Positions 10,658 to 22,413 of a stretch of 64,000 bases of DNA are shown piece by piece. Numbering within the stretch: position 1 is the first letter of the stretch; each line of letters starts with the position of its first letter. A program made the translations under genes and the position numbers. This stretch comes from Ceratopteris richardii (taxonomy: Eukaryota; Streptophyta; Polypodiopsida; Polypodiales; Pteridaceae). The notes under the pieces are model-generated. The model did not search any database. It had not been told where the DNA came from and was given only the letters and a program-made list of their open reading frames with translations. The stretch spans positions 63,369,336-63,433,335 of the forward strand of contig CM035435.1 in the NCBI GenBank assembly GCA_020310875.1, read 5' to 3'.

Positions 10658-11042
10658 ATTTTGTGGTCCTATATATGGATGGGGAGATTGGCATCAACTT
10701 TCACGTTGTGTTCAAAGCATGAGTACTTATGGAATATGCTTGAACGCAGCATCCCTTACTAGTAGAAGGATTTTACATGCAGAAAATGAAAGATTATATA
10801 TTGATGGAAGACCTTACACACGTGGAAATATAGCAGGTTTAATAAATAGTAGTCGAGGATTACATAATAGTTCAAGGACTAATTGCACATTTGAGGAGCA
10901 TGAAAATAGTCATGAATCACCATACATGAGTAGAGATGTATCAAGATACATAGTTGTCAATGATATTACTACATTACATGCCGGTGATGAACTATTAGTG
11001 AATTATGGATGGTGTAGACCTCCAAGAACACATTTTAACTAG
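10658..11042 (+). pseudogene. SET-domain-like protein, C-terminal half (CACTA copy 1)
   Basis: The reading frame contains YIDGRPYTRGNIAGLINSS, NCTFEE, YIVVNDITTLHAGDELL and VNYGW. These fit the second half of a SET domain: a DG..GN.A..IN motif, an N-C pair, then I..GDEL...YGW. SET domains transfer methyl groups to lysine. The N-terminal half is cut off by the LTR element just upstream. Compared with copy 3, 'SS' after LIN shows one extra codon. The frame ends in TAG at about 11040, directly followed by transposase sequence because an intervening stretch present in copy 3 (28680-28890) is deleted here. Confidence 0.7.
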
Positions 11043-11340
11043 AGAGAATAAAAATTTCCTAGCAAAGTTGAAAGATCTATATTCAAAAGACGATAAAGTA
11101 CAATATTTGTGTGACAATGATGAAGATGATAGCATGGAAGATTTTATTGAGGATTGGTATCAAAATGACAGTGAGAGCATTGATATTCCTAAAAATGAGA
11201 AATATCTTTGAGAGGAATGTCTAAATCATGTATATGAAGGAATTCGTTTGACACGACTAAGTGCGAACTTACTTATTCTCAACCTTCAAGATCATTTTGC
11301 AGGTTTTTATTCTTACTTTAGATAAAGTAAGAACAAGAAC
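11043..11340 (+). pseudogene. TNP2 transposase N-terminal exons (CACTA copy 1)
   Basis: Frame 11054-11211 reads LKDLYSKDDKVQ, DNDEDDSMEDFIEDWY and DIPKNEKYL, then a TGA (R in copy 3) interrupts it before ECLNHVYEG and RLTRLSANLLILNLQ. The order acidic segment, then 'TRLSA.LLILNLQ', is the usual start of plant CACTA TNP2 proteins. A short following exon ends in a GTAAG donor at about 11328. Confidence 0.65.
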
Positions 11341-11388
11341 TTGAATTGAATCGACACTTTTTGTCCGCGCATCGTTTAAAACTATAAT

Positions 11389-12188
11389 GCATCTTTCAAA
11401 ATATTCACGAAAAATTTGATTGTTTGGATGGTAGGATACGATTGTTTGTTTTGGAGGATATGAAGTATGTACCTTAATCATTGAATGATTTGTCGATTCT
11501 ATCATATGTTCAGTTTGAAAGTGTGAGAAGCGGATTTATAATTGCTATTCAAAGAATTTGGCACTATTTATAGGCCATACAATGGTGCCCTGGATGAATC
11601 GCATGCACAGAGGTTACTCAAGATAGAGCGATTTGATTATAATGGACTAGTGCCAGCAGGATTCTTGGGCTATGCAGTAAACCTCTTGCATGTCAATGAT
11701 GAGCATCTGAACTTTAGGATACAAAGTGGAAATCATGGTGGCTTGAGAGGATCACTTTTATACAGCTTGTTCAAAAAACTTCAGTGTCATAAACCTTAAG
11801 TTCTTTGAACAAGCTGTATAAAAGTGATCCTCTCAAGCCACCATGATTTCCACTTTGTATCCTAAAGTTCAGATGTTCATCATTGACATGCAAGAGGTTT
11901 ACTGCATACCCCAGGAATCCTGCTGGCACTAGTCCCTTATAATCAAGTTGATCTATTTTGAGTAACCTCTGTGCATGCGATTCATCCAGGTCACCATCGT
12001 ATGGCCTATAAACAGTGCCAAATTCTTTGAATAGCAATTATAAACCCGCTTCTCACACTTTCAAACTGAACATATGATAGAATCGACAAATCATTCAATG
12101 AAGGTACATACTTCATATCCTCCAAAACAAACAATCGTATCCTGCCAACCAAAACAATCAAATTTTTCGTGAATATTTTGAAAGATGC
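11389..12188. repeat. Intronic inverted repeat carrying an SMC-hinge-like gene fragment, copy 1
   Basis: Two arms of about 395 bases face each other around 11790; the ends are gcatctttcaaaatattc and its complement. Each arm encodes, outward to centre, LFKEFGTxYRPY, DESHAQRLLKI, GLVPAGFLGYAVNLLHV, LNFRIQSGNHGGLRGSL and LYSLFK; the left arm is read on plus (11542-11799) and the right on minus (12037-11771). The pattern GLVP.GFLG.AVNL...GLR..L.Y.L resembles the hinge of plant SMC-hinge proteins (GMI1/DMS3 type) from memory. The repeat lies inside the transposase intron between the short exon ending near 11328 and the exon near 12340. Confidence 0.7.
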
Positions 12189-12217
12189 ACATAAGCATAC
12201 ACATATATAAAATTATA

Positions 12218-12318
<101 letters not shown>

Positions 12319-12329
12319 ATATTTATTTA

Positions 12330-13118
12330 CTTATTCTTCCTACCTCACATGATGAAATGAAGAAGATAATCAACAATCTTGGTATAGATTATCAATGTAT
12401 ACATGCATGTCCTAACGATTGTATTTTATATAGAGGTGAGTATGCAGATTCTTTGACATGTCCCAAATGTCAATCTCCTCGATATAAGGGCGAAGAAGGT
12501 AAAATCCCAAAAAAGGTATGGAGACATTTTCCATTGGCTCCACGGATTAGACATATGTTTCAAAGCCCCGAATTATCAAAGCTTTTGACTTGGGGACATG
12601 ATCACAAAATTAATGATGGAATAATGAGAATTCCTCATGATAGTGTTGCTTTTCGGCATATTCATTCTACATGGCCTGAATTTGCACAAAATCCACAGAA
12701 TCCAAAGTTAGGAGTTGCATTAGATGGGGTTAATCCATTCTCCATGAAATCCAGTAAATGGTCAACATGGCCAGTGGTAGTCATAAACTACAATCTTCCG
12801 CCATATCTTAGCATTAAAAAGGAACATTTAATGCTTTCACTTTTTATCCCAGGCAAAAGACAAGTTAAAGATATGAATATATATGTTGCTCCTCTCATTG
12901 ACGATCTTCAAGAGTTATGGAGAGGTATTAATGTCATTGATGTATCGAAAAGCATCAATGAAAGACATATTACGGTTCGTGGTATTGTGGCTTGGACTAT
13001 TCACAATTTTCCAGGATATGGTGTTTGTTCAGGTATTGATGTAATTTTTTTATTCAATATGCATGTAAATAAGTATGATTTAATCTAATTATATTTTTAT
13101 CATTTTCATGATGCATGT
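12330..13118 (+). pseudogene. TNP2 (CACTA) transposase core fragment, copy 1
   Basis: An open exon of about 230 codons starts after an intron and reads KIINNLGIDYQCIHACPNDC, LYRGEY, CPKCQSPRYK, RHFPLAPRIRHMF, LGVALDGVNPFSMKSSKWS, WPVVVINYNLPPYLSIKKEH, LSLFIPGKRQVKDMNIYVAP and VAWTIHNFPGYGVCSG. This is the classical TNP2/Transposase_21 block: the zinc-binding C..C..CP.C region and the catalytic aspartate in ALDGVNPF. A donor lies at 13032/13033. Unlike copy 3, this exon has no frameshift. The copy ends at about 13118, where the sequence flips into the minus-strand SET exon of copy 2. Its downstream half, including the rest of the DDE core, is missing. Confidence 0.85.
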
Positions 13119-13950
13119 GTGTAAGGTCTTCCATCAATATATAATCTTTCATTTTCTGCATGTAAAATCCTTCTACTAGTAAGGGATATTGCGTTCAAAC
13201 ATATTCCATAAGTAATCATGCTTTGAACATAACGTGAAAGTCGATGCCAATCTCCCCATCCATATATAGGACCACAAAATGACATACGAGTGACTTTAGA
13301 GTTCGGAGGCACATACAAATCCTCTACAATAAAGAGACCATGGCCAGCATTAGTAATAATGGATAGAGCAATCATATAGCGATTACCCCAAAAGTTGAAA
13401 ACCTCTCCATCTAAAGGAAGTGGTCCTCTATTCCATCCTCCATATCTTCTTCTATCATATGTTTGTACTAAAGAATGATCACGAGCTGGCAATGGATAAT
13501 CTCCATCCGTTTCATTCTCTAAACCAAGAGGTAGAGGATTTCTAGAAACCTCTGCTTGTAATTGATGAACAGCAAGTCCATGACATGTACGACGTATATT
13601 AACATTATGAGAAAAATTATCATCATCATCATCGAGCAAGTATTCCTATATATCAACAATAATTTGATTTTATATATGGTTTTTAAATAAAATAATGACA
13701 TTAATATATGTAGAAAATACATACCCAAGCATTATCACGTTGACTAGGTGATGGTGCATGCTCAAAAGTACCATACTCTGCCTCATGTTCAATACATTCC
13801 AATCATGGGCTTTGATATGTGCCATAACAAGAGTTACACCAACATATAATATGCTCTTCATAGTAAAATTCATCATAATTCCTATCGGAGGAGACATGTG
13901 AAGTCGTTGCATGGGTAGGAGGTGGTGGAGTACCCTCTGATTGATATACT
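13119..13950 (-). pseudogene. SET-domain-like protein, N-terminal half with Cys-rich exon (CACTA copy 2)
   Basis: On the minus strand a first exon (about 13950-13725) encodes a Cys-rich segment with a CWCNSCYG-like motif. A roughly 85-base intron follows, then an exon opening with an Asp run and containing PLPARDHSLVQTYDRRRYGG, GEVFNFWGNRYMIALS, ITNAGHGLFIVEDLYVPP, VTRMSFCGPIYGWGDWHRLS and ERLYIDGRPYT. The segment ITNAGHGLF...V is the start of a SET domain. The exon is uninterrupted where copies 1 and 3 carry an LTR element, so this is the empty site. The first exon also avoids the one-base deletion seen in copy 3 near 24693. The C-terminal half is lost at the 13119 junction. Confidence 0.7.
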
Positions 13951-14384
13951 TACAGTATAAAGTCGTTACACGATGAGGAGACGGTGGTGGAGTTCCATCT
14001 AATTGATCACAATCTACAAATAATGGTATTTGATATTAATAATCTAATTATCTACATACACAAAAAGTTCACATATACATATTTACACATACACACATAT
14101 TCACATTTACACATTTACACATACACACATATTCACATCTACACAACTACACATTATTATAAATGCATGTATTTTGTATGAACGAGTATATATGTGGATA
14201 TGTATATGTGTGTTTATGTTATATGTATGTATATGTGTATATGTGTATATGTATACATATATGTATGCCTATATGTTTGCATGTATATGTGTATGTGGGT
14301 ATGTGTATGTGTATGTGTGTGTATATATGTGTATGTATTCTGATTATTTCTTCTGTTTGAGATTAAATTAACAGGAGATATTGT
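13951..14384. promoter_or_regulatory. Divergent intergenic region with TG/CA-rich repeats, copy 2
   Basis: This stretch lies between the minus-strand SET gene and the plus-strand gene starting at 14385, so both would be driven from here. It holds an alternating cacatattcacat/tatgtgtgtat repeat and a second small exon-like block (GATCAATTAGATGGAACTCC in complement), a near-copy of the first exon start. No TATA box is certain amid the repeats. The equivalent in copy 3 is 23946-24514. Confidence 0.4.
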
Positions 14385-15085
14385 ATGGTCGAAAAAAATA
14401 AGAGGCGAGCTAACATACCACTTGAGACGTGGCAGGTTTTTCGTAGACAGCTACGTCTTCAGGAGTCATTTCCTCAGCAGAAGGTCCACAAATTAATAGT
14501 TTATATTTATAATTTTTATATATTTTAGTAATTTTTTACATTTAATTTAAGTATTTTTTTCTTGAATAAACAGGCTACTACAAAGAAGAGAGTGGAGTCG
14601 GGCCACACATCGCACCTAGACCAAATGCGCCATAATGGTTTTGTAGCTACATTTGTAAGTATATGTGTTATTGTGAGTATATTTTTTATTTTAGTTAAAA
14701 TGCAAGCAACTAATGTTTTTATTTGTTTCATTGCGGCGGAAGGATTATGGCCGATATCCTATGAAACATGAGATCGCGTATGCTACACATTTTGGATATC
14801 AGTGTTTGAGCGAGTATATGCAAGATCATCCTGATGCCTTTGTGAGTATTTTTAAATTTTATATAATTATTTAATTTTTATGAATGGTTTAATTGTTTTA
14901 TTTATTTATGTTTGTTATATGTAATACAAGAGTATTATGGAGAGACAAATATGGATGAGGTGGAGAAATAGACACAGGAGGGACGATCTCGATCGTCATA
15001 GGGTGATCATGACAATGAGGATGAGGAAGATCAGGATGATTATGATATTGTTGATGATGATGATGATCATGATGATGATGATTAG
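14385..15085 (+). pseudogene. Unknown CACTA accessory gene, divergent to SET/TNP2 (TNPA position)
   Basis: Exon 1 (14385-14483) encodes 33 residues from an ATG: MVEKNKRRANIPLETWQ, RRQLRLQESF, PQQK. Exon 2 (14574-14654) encodes 27 residues, ATTKKRVESGHTSH and LDQMRHNGFVATF, bounded by AG and GTAAGT. Exon 3 (about 14733-14841) reads RRKDYGRYPMKHEIAYATHF and CLSEYMQDHPDAF and ends at GTGAGT. Exon 4 (from 14931) ends in a long acidic Asp/Glu tract but has two premature stops. The first two exons are each a whole number of codons and join cleanly. I do not recognise the family; by position it could be the TNPA-like accessory protein of a CACTA element. The exon 3 acceptor looks mutated. Confidence 0.5.
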
Positions 15086-15126
15086 GATTTTAGTTGATTA
15101 TGACATTGGATTATATGTATTTACAT

Positions 15127-15267
<141 letters not shown>

Positions 15268-15381
15268 CTATATATTTTTCATTTCAGCTATGTTTTGAAT
15301 TGTGTGTATGGTATTAAGTAATGAAGAGTTTTGTTCTATTGATTGTTATTATTGTTTATATTAAGCATGTGTTTAAATACT

Positions 15382-16394
15382 TTAATTATATAATTCATTC
15401 ATATGTGTGTACCTAAGTGTATATGTATGTAGTGTATATGTATGTATGTGCATGTGTACGTGTGTGTATATGTATGTATGTGCATGTGCATGTGTAAGTG
15501 TATATGTGTGTATGAGCATGTGCATGTGCATGTGTATATGTGTGTATATGTATGTGCATGTATATGTGTAACTCTATGTGTATATGTGTGTATGTGCATG
15601 TATATGTGTATATGTAGGTATGTGCATGTGTGTGTATATGTGTTTTAATACTTTGATTATCTAATTCATTCATATATGTGTACCTAAGTGTATATGTATG
15701 TGTGTGTATATGTATGTATGTGCATGTGTATGTGTGTGTATATGTATGTATGTGCATGTGCATGTATAAGTGTATATGTGTGTATGAGTATGTGCATGTG
15801 CATGTGTATGTGTGTGTATATGTATATGCATGTATATGTATAACTCTATGTGTATATGTGTGTATGTGCATGTATATGTGTATATGTAGGTATGTGCATG
15901 TGTATATGTGTTTTAATACTTTAATTATATAATTCATTCATATGTGTGTACCTAAGTGTATATGTATGTGTGTGTATATGTATGTATGTGCATGTGTATG
16001 TGTGTGTATATGTATGTATGTGCATGAGCATGTATAAGTGTATATGTGTGTATGAGTATGTGCATGTGCATGTGTATGTGTGTGTATATGTATATGCATG
16101 TATATGTATAACTCTTTGTGTATATGTGTGTATGTGCATGTATATGTGTATATGTAGGTATGTACATGTGTGTGTGCATGTGTATATGTGTTTTAATACT
16201 TTAATTATATAATTCATTCATATGTGTGTACCTAAGTGTATATGTATGTGTGTGTATATGTATGTGTGTGCATGTGTATGTGTGTCTATATGTATGTATG
16301 TGCATGTGCATGTATAAGTGTATATGTGTGTATGAGTATGTGCATGTGCATGTGTATGTGTGTGTATATGTATATGCATGTATATGTATATGTG

Positions 16395-16439
<45 letters not shown>

Positions 16440-16690
16440 GTATATGTATATGCATGTGTATGTATATGCATGTGTAGGTATATGCGTGTGTATATGTATG
16501 AAACATGCATGTGTATGTGGATGCATGCATGTAAGTCTTTTTATGCGGTTGTAGGAATGTTTGTGCATATGCATGTGTATATGTGTGTATGTCTAAGTGT
16601 ATGTGCACATGTATCTGTGTGTGTATATATGTGTGTGTATGTGCATGTTTATATGTGTATATGTGTGAAAGTGCATCTTCATCATGTATA
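15382..16690. repeat. TG-rich minisatellite, about 272-bp higher-order units (copy 2)
   Basis: The block is built from tgtatgtgcatgtg-type steps. A landmark 'ttaattatataattcattcatatgtg' recurs at about 15382, 15653, 15928 and 16203, giving near-identical units of 271-275 bases. The last part (16390-16500) is a simple tatatg run. All long open frames across it on either strand are translation of the repeat and not genes. The inverted counterpart is 22200-23460. Confidence 0.9.
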
Positions 16691-16839
16691 AGTGTATAAG
16701 TGCATATCAATAAGTGTGAGTATGCTATGTAATGAAAATAACACAATTTAAATGATATACAAAGAATAGAAATTGTACTTACAATAGTTAGCCATACTTT
16801 TTGTTTGGTTAGCTTCTTGAATAACCTGCAATAAAGAGA

Positions 16840-16842
16840 GAA

Positions 16843-16876
<34 letters not shown>
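16840..16876. repeat. (GA)n microsatellite, copy 2
   Basis: A short GA run of about 30 bases. At the matching place in copy 3 (21687-22045) the run has grown to about 360 bases. Confidence 0.95.
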
Positions 16877-16879
<3 letters not shown>

Positions 16880-17059
16880 AAGAGAGAAAGATGTAGAAAG
16901 AGAGAAACAGAGACAGAGGGAGACAATAAGAGAGAGCTTAGGCAAAACAACAATTCTGCATATACTTGCTTCAGCTCGTAAGTGCAGTGCAATTGCAAAC
17001 GTTGGAGAGCTCTTCGATTGGATGCATGAAAATGCCGATCGAAGAGCCTCGAACGTTTT

Positions 17060-17391
17060 AATTTTTGTCCGTCAACAGATCGCCGTATAAGCGATGCTAC
17101 CCGTCGTCCCATAAGCGACATGTTTTTAGCGTCGCTTATGCGACACCAAAGATCGTCGTTTATGCGACGTAAAAAAGTGTCGCTTATGTGAGGCTATTTA
17201 AAAGCGTCGTGTTAGCGACGCTGTATGGGAGCGTCGCAGCCCCGTCGCACCACAAGTCGCAAAAACCATCATTTGCTTCGTCGTTTAATCGACGGTCCAC
17301 GCGCGACGCTAATTACGATGCATGTTGCAATTTTATAGCGATGAAATTTTGTCGTCTTAATCGTCGCTATACGCCCGTATTCCTTGTAGTG
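17060..17391 (-). mobile_element. CACTA terminal and subterminal repeats, end of copy 2
   Basis: The block ends in ATTCCTTGTAGTG, so the minus strand starts CACTACAAGGAAT, the hallmark end of plant CACTA transposons. Inside it, gtcgcttatgcgac-type sites recur in both orientations at about 17105, 17132, 17156, 17178 and 17205. Such clustered subterminal sites are where CACTA accessory proteins bind. This is the 5' end of the minus-strand copy 2. Confidence 0.85.
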
Positions 17392-18054
17392 AAATTTTTT
17401 AACTTTTTCATTCCTTCACTAAGAATCCACTTGTTTTTCAGCTTTATTTCTAGGTTGAACACCTATGGTGCCTAACCTATGGTGCCTAAAAGGCAGCTTC
17501 AGCTTGTTGTTTTCTGAGATGAACACCTATGGTGCCTAAAAGGGAAGGGGGTTTTATAGTCTCGAATCCTTCTACTTAGGTGACTCATGGATTTTTTTAT
17601 TGAAGATTCTCTATGCGACTTGTTGAAGTTGGCTGCACATTTTTCCTTTCAAATTTTTATAGAGTGCTTCAATGAATCAAAAGAATCCAACCCCGCACAG
17701 CCTAATGGTTGGTGCTTTGAATCTCAAGGAGGAAGTCTTGAGTTCAAATCTTGGCTAGACATATCCATGAGTTCCCAAAGATAGGTGTCCATGAAGTTCC
17801 CGAAGATGAGTGCCTCTACCTTACGAGATCGGGTGTGTGTCTTTCCAATTCATTGTACTTTCAAAAAAAAAGAGACTTGCATGATTTGTAGATTCAAAAA
17901 ACTTGTAACATTTGCCAAGCATCGAGTCACAAGTGCCTCATTCACTCGAAATGTCGCCATCTCAATGGAAAGAATATATGTTATTTTTGTAGCTTGGACA
18001 TGATGTAGAACTGTACGGACCTCTTTTTCTACTCGAAGTTGGTTAACCACCTTT

Positions 18055-18177
18055 GCAGCTCATTGTGACCTTCGCCTCCTTTTTAACTCATTTCATGTTG
18101 TTATCACAAAAGAAAATTGCAGCTCATTGTGACCTTCGCCTCCTTTTTAACTCATTTCATGTTGTTATCACAAAAAG
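18055..18177. repeat. 64-bp tandem duplication
   Basis: The unit beginning gcagctcattgtgacc occurs at 18055 and again at 18119 with almost no differences. Confidence 0.9.
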
Positions 18178-18480
18178 GGGGAAAAAAGTATTTAGAAACG
18201 CAAAAGCATTTGATGGCTGGCGGAAAAGCAAGTCAAGACATCGTATACCAATCCAAAAGACTCTCTCTCTCCATCTCTCTCTCACACACACACATCGATG
18301 ATGAATATTAACCTCGCTGGGTCTTGATTTCTGCGTGCTGCTCTGGAAACAATCGGCAAAAAGACTTAACAATTCTCTCTATCTAATCTCGTGCAAATGG
18401 CATGATGAGTGATAACGAGCACACTTGCTCCGTCTTGATTTCCGAATTCCCCGTGTTGTTGTTGCGACAGCTAGCGAACA

Positions 18481-18636
18481 GAGCGGAGGTGCTTTTGCTG
18501 GAGAGAGAAATGGGCGGACTCGATTGTGCACTGATGAACAGCAGCGCCGACGCGACTCGAGCGGAGGTGCTTTTGCTGGAGAGAGAAATCGGCGGACTCG
18601 ATTGTGCACTGATGAACAGCAGCGCCGACGCGACTC
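18481..18636. repeat. 78-bp tandem duplication, in-frame on both strands
   Basis: The unit gagcggaggtgcttttgctg... starts at 18481 and 18559 with one or two differences. Because 78 is a multiple of three, frames on both strands remain open through it (for example plus 18402-18683 with AEVLLLERE twice). Neither frame shows a known domain. Confidence 0.9.
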
Positions 18637-20509
18637 GGAGTCTGGAGAGAAAGAGAATGACAAATTTGATTTTGTGCTCATGATGAACAGTACGGCACAG
18701 AGAGAGAAAAAGGAAGAGAGAGAGAGATATTTTCATGTTCTTTTTTTCCCTTTCAATTTCGTTCCTCAAAAGCTGCCACCTTCAGTGGGCTTACTTCGTT
18801 GGCTGCACTCCATGCAGCTATGGATGTCATGATCTCATTGCTGTTTCGCAGAGCTCGAAGACCTACACCTATTTCCTTCCAAAAAGGCTATGCTTCTCGT
18901 GCGAAACGATTGGTAATCATTTTGCAGAGCTCGTTCAACTCCCTTCACTTGCCATCCTTCCGTTGACGCCATTTTTAATTCAACAGCCCCCCGCCCCCAC
19001 TCACGAGAGCTTGCCAGGATCACCATATTACCTCGGCCACTCGTCGCCCCTTCTGCGTTCGAAAAGCTAGTAGTCGTCGTCTTCCTCCGCGCATCACCAA
19101 TCCGATCGCCTTGCCCTTATCGTTGCAGCTTCCAAGACCACCAAGCTCGCTTTCTCCTCTACGATGTTCATGTCTTTTGCTCTTCATTCAATCTCGGAGT
19201 TTCCGCCATGCATCAGTTTCTGTGTATGGCATCTCTGAGTCTCTAGATTTTCTTCATGCTCTCGTGATATGTAGCTCTCCGAGCAGACTCTAGACTCTGG
19301 TTGAGATAGAACGAAAGAGATGGGTTCGCAGATTGTTTCATCGTCATCACCTCTCCTATCATTTTTCTGCAGGCTAAGAGTTGCTCTCCGTCTCACGCCT
19401 CGAGTCAAATGCTCGCATGGCTACTATAGTATCTTATCATCTCCTCATCTACAGGGAACGACCTCTTCAAAGGACCACCATTATTCTTCATCAAGCAGTG
19501 GGATCATTTTTACCATCTGTTTTCATATAAATATCAATATTCATCTATTCCTCGTCCATCTTCTTCCTCAGAGAGTTGCTCCAACAGAGTTGAATTTAGC
19601 AAGCATTTAGCATCGTGTCGTGGGTACATTTTACTCCTACACAGACCTGCATCTTAATCTGCAAGCATATATACACAATCAACTACAATAGACATGATTC
19701 TATTTCATGCATAGGTTTCATATGTTTACGGATAATCATATTGGAGCCAAAAAATAGATGGGGATGACATATTGACTCATAGAGATCCGTCAAAAGATAA
19801 TGGTATGGAAACACACCCAACATAGTCTTGTGATTGACTACATGAATTTCTAGCTTTACAATTGATTATGAGAAAATTTCGCAGTGGACTAGATTCTTCT
19901 ATCTATATACAAAATTGCACACATATTGACACATTTTTGTTCAGAAGCACTCATGTTTGCACGGGATCAAGTTCACACACTGTCAAGAATATTAGAACCT
20001 TAACTTGCTTTGATGAACTGAAATAAAAAATTTTGAGAAATTAGAGTTGTTCCAAAATAATCGACACATAAATAGCGTTTCCTTTCCGTAATCTACAATT
20101 TAATTCAGATCCTGTATATTCATCTATTTGCAAGTTACATTCTTATGTCTATTATTTCATTTTTAAATACTACTTGAAATGAGTATAGAATATGAATCTA
20201 TATGTAAGAAAAAAGACACTTTTGTTGGTGAATCTTGTTGCACTATCTTATCTTATCTTATCGCGACCTTGGAATAGTTTATGGAGGCCTATTGGGATAA
20301 TATAACGTGCATAAATGAGTACCATTAAAGAGAAGTTTAAGACTATTTTAGATGTCTTTTAAGCCATTTAATGAATCCATATGTTCATGTTCATCATATG
20401 AAATATCTATGTAACAAGTCTCTTAATCTTCAATCACAATCCCACACATAATAATAGAATTCGACAAAACAAGATATAAAGAAGCAAAATAGAGTATGTA
20501 GAGCAAGAA

Positions 20510-20512
<3 letters not shown>

Positions 20513-20548
<36 letters not shown>
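20513..20548. repeat. (GA)n microsatellite
   Basis: About 18 GA repeats within the spacer. Confidence 0.95.
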
Positions 20549-20551
<3 letters not shown>

Positions 20552-21159
20552 TGTTATATGTGTAGATTTACAAGCAGTTCTGATCTATGTTACAAAATCT
20601 ATCAAATGGTTTCAATGTGAAGCCTCATACAACTGACCATCCCCAAGCTTATCTCAATCCCAATCGCAATCAAATCCCAATCTCAATCATAGAAGAAGAA
20701 AATGATCGTGATTAATGCATGGCCATAATCTCTCTCTAGCTCTCAATCTTCATCTTTGGATCTCCCCTTCCACCTCTGTAGGACCAATCATGCCTTCCGA
20801 GAGATGCATTCCTAGAATCTGCATGCTCCAAGATAACATCTTTTTGCATGTCTCATGCAAGACTTCCAGACCGCCCATGCATCTACTTTTCATGTCCAGC
20901 TCAAGAATTATACCTACAAAAAATGGATGTAGTCCTTGCAACACACTCACACACACATCAATCACCCAAAATAATGCACATACCAATGTGCATTTTCTAA
21001 ATCCAAGAACATGAATAAGATGAATCAAGGCTTCTCTTTTTTTTTGAAGTACCTAAAAATGCCACCTTTCCAAGCCTTGTAACTCAAAGAACGTGAGGAA
21101 TTAGCTTAAGCTTGTAAGATACAAAACTTTTCAGTTCTTCAATATGTACAATAGTCTTA

Positions 21160-21490
21160 CACTACAAGGAATATGGATGTATAGCGACAGTTAAGGGGAT
21201 AGAATTTCGTCGCTATAAAATTGCAACATGCATCGTAATGAGCATCGCGCGTGAACCATCGATTAAATGATGAATCGAACGACGTTTTTTGCGACTCGTG
21301 GCACGGCGGGGCTGCAGTGCTCCCATACAGCGTCGCTAACACGACGATTTTAAATAGCATCGCATAAGCGATGCTTTGTTATGTCACATAAGCGAAGTTT
21401 TGTGGCGTCATATAAGCGATGCTAAAAACATGTCGCTTATGTGATGCCAACTCGATGTGTACCATCGCTTACACGACGGTGTGTTGATGG
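21160..21490 (+). promoter_or_regulatory. CACTA 5' terminal and subterminal repeats, copy 3
   Basis: The inverted counterpart of 17060-17391. Degraded cataagcgatg-type sites recur at about 21285-21480. Several CpG sites that are intact in copy 2 appear as TG or CA here (for example gcgac to gcgat), as expected from deamination of methylated cytosine. Confidence 0.8.
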
Positions 21491-21680
21491 AAAAAAAATT
21501 AAAACGTTGGAGGCTCTTTGATCGGCATTTTCACGCATCTGATCGAAGAGCTCTCCAATGTTCGCAATTGCGCTACGCTTACGAGCTGAAGCAAGTATAT
21601 GCAGAATTGTTGTTTTGCCTAAGCTCTCTCTTATTGTCTCCATCTGTCTCTGTTTCTCTCTTTCTACATCTTTCTCTCTT

Positions 21681-22048
<368 letters not shown>

Positions 22049-22199
22049 TTCTCACTTTATTGCAGGTTATTCAAGAAGCTAACCAAGCAAAAAGTATGGC
22101 TAACTATTGTAAGTACAATTTCTATTCTTTGTATATCATTTGAATTGTGTTATTTTCATTAGATAGCTTACTCACACTTATTGATATGCACTTATACAC

Positions 22200-22363
22200 T
22201 TATACATGATGAAGATGCACTTTCAAACATATACACATGCACATACACACACATATCTACACACAGATACATGTGCACATACACTTAGACATACACACAT
22301 ACACACATGCATATGCACAAACATTTCTACAACCACATAAAAAGACTTACATGCATGCATTAT

Positions 22364-22413
<50 letters not shown>

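Larger units (their letters stand above)
17392..21159. other. Spacer between two outward CACTA arms; no recognised gene
   Basis: The 3.77-kb interval has higher GC and less simple sequence than its neighbours. It contains a gcctaa-type local repeat (17458-17545), a 64-bp tandem duplication, a 78-bp tandem duplication, a GA run at 20513-20548, and several small open frames. One plus frame (19320-19610, starting MGSQIVSSSSPLL) is Ser-rich, like an organelle transit peptide, but has no continuation I can identify. A minus-strand frame at 21028-20750 (CMGGLEVLHETCKKMLSWSM) could be a stray exon. Ordinary host DNA is the simplest reading. Confidence 0.5.

Noticed and set aside
15399..16574. Long open frames rich in Tyr/Thr/His or Val/Cys/Met on both strands
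   Set aside because: They are translations of the TG/CA minisatellite in all frames; no start context, no domain, and the repeat unit explains the openness.
19320..19610. Possible nuclear gene for an organelle-targeted protein (MGSQIVSSSS...)
   Set aside because: Ser-rich start only; no downstream domain or convincing splice continuation, so not listed as a gene.
17392..21159. Interpretation of the spacer as a deletion-derivative CACTA element
   Set aside because: The two CACTACAAGG ends point away from the spacer and into copies 2 and 3, so the spacer lies outside both elements.
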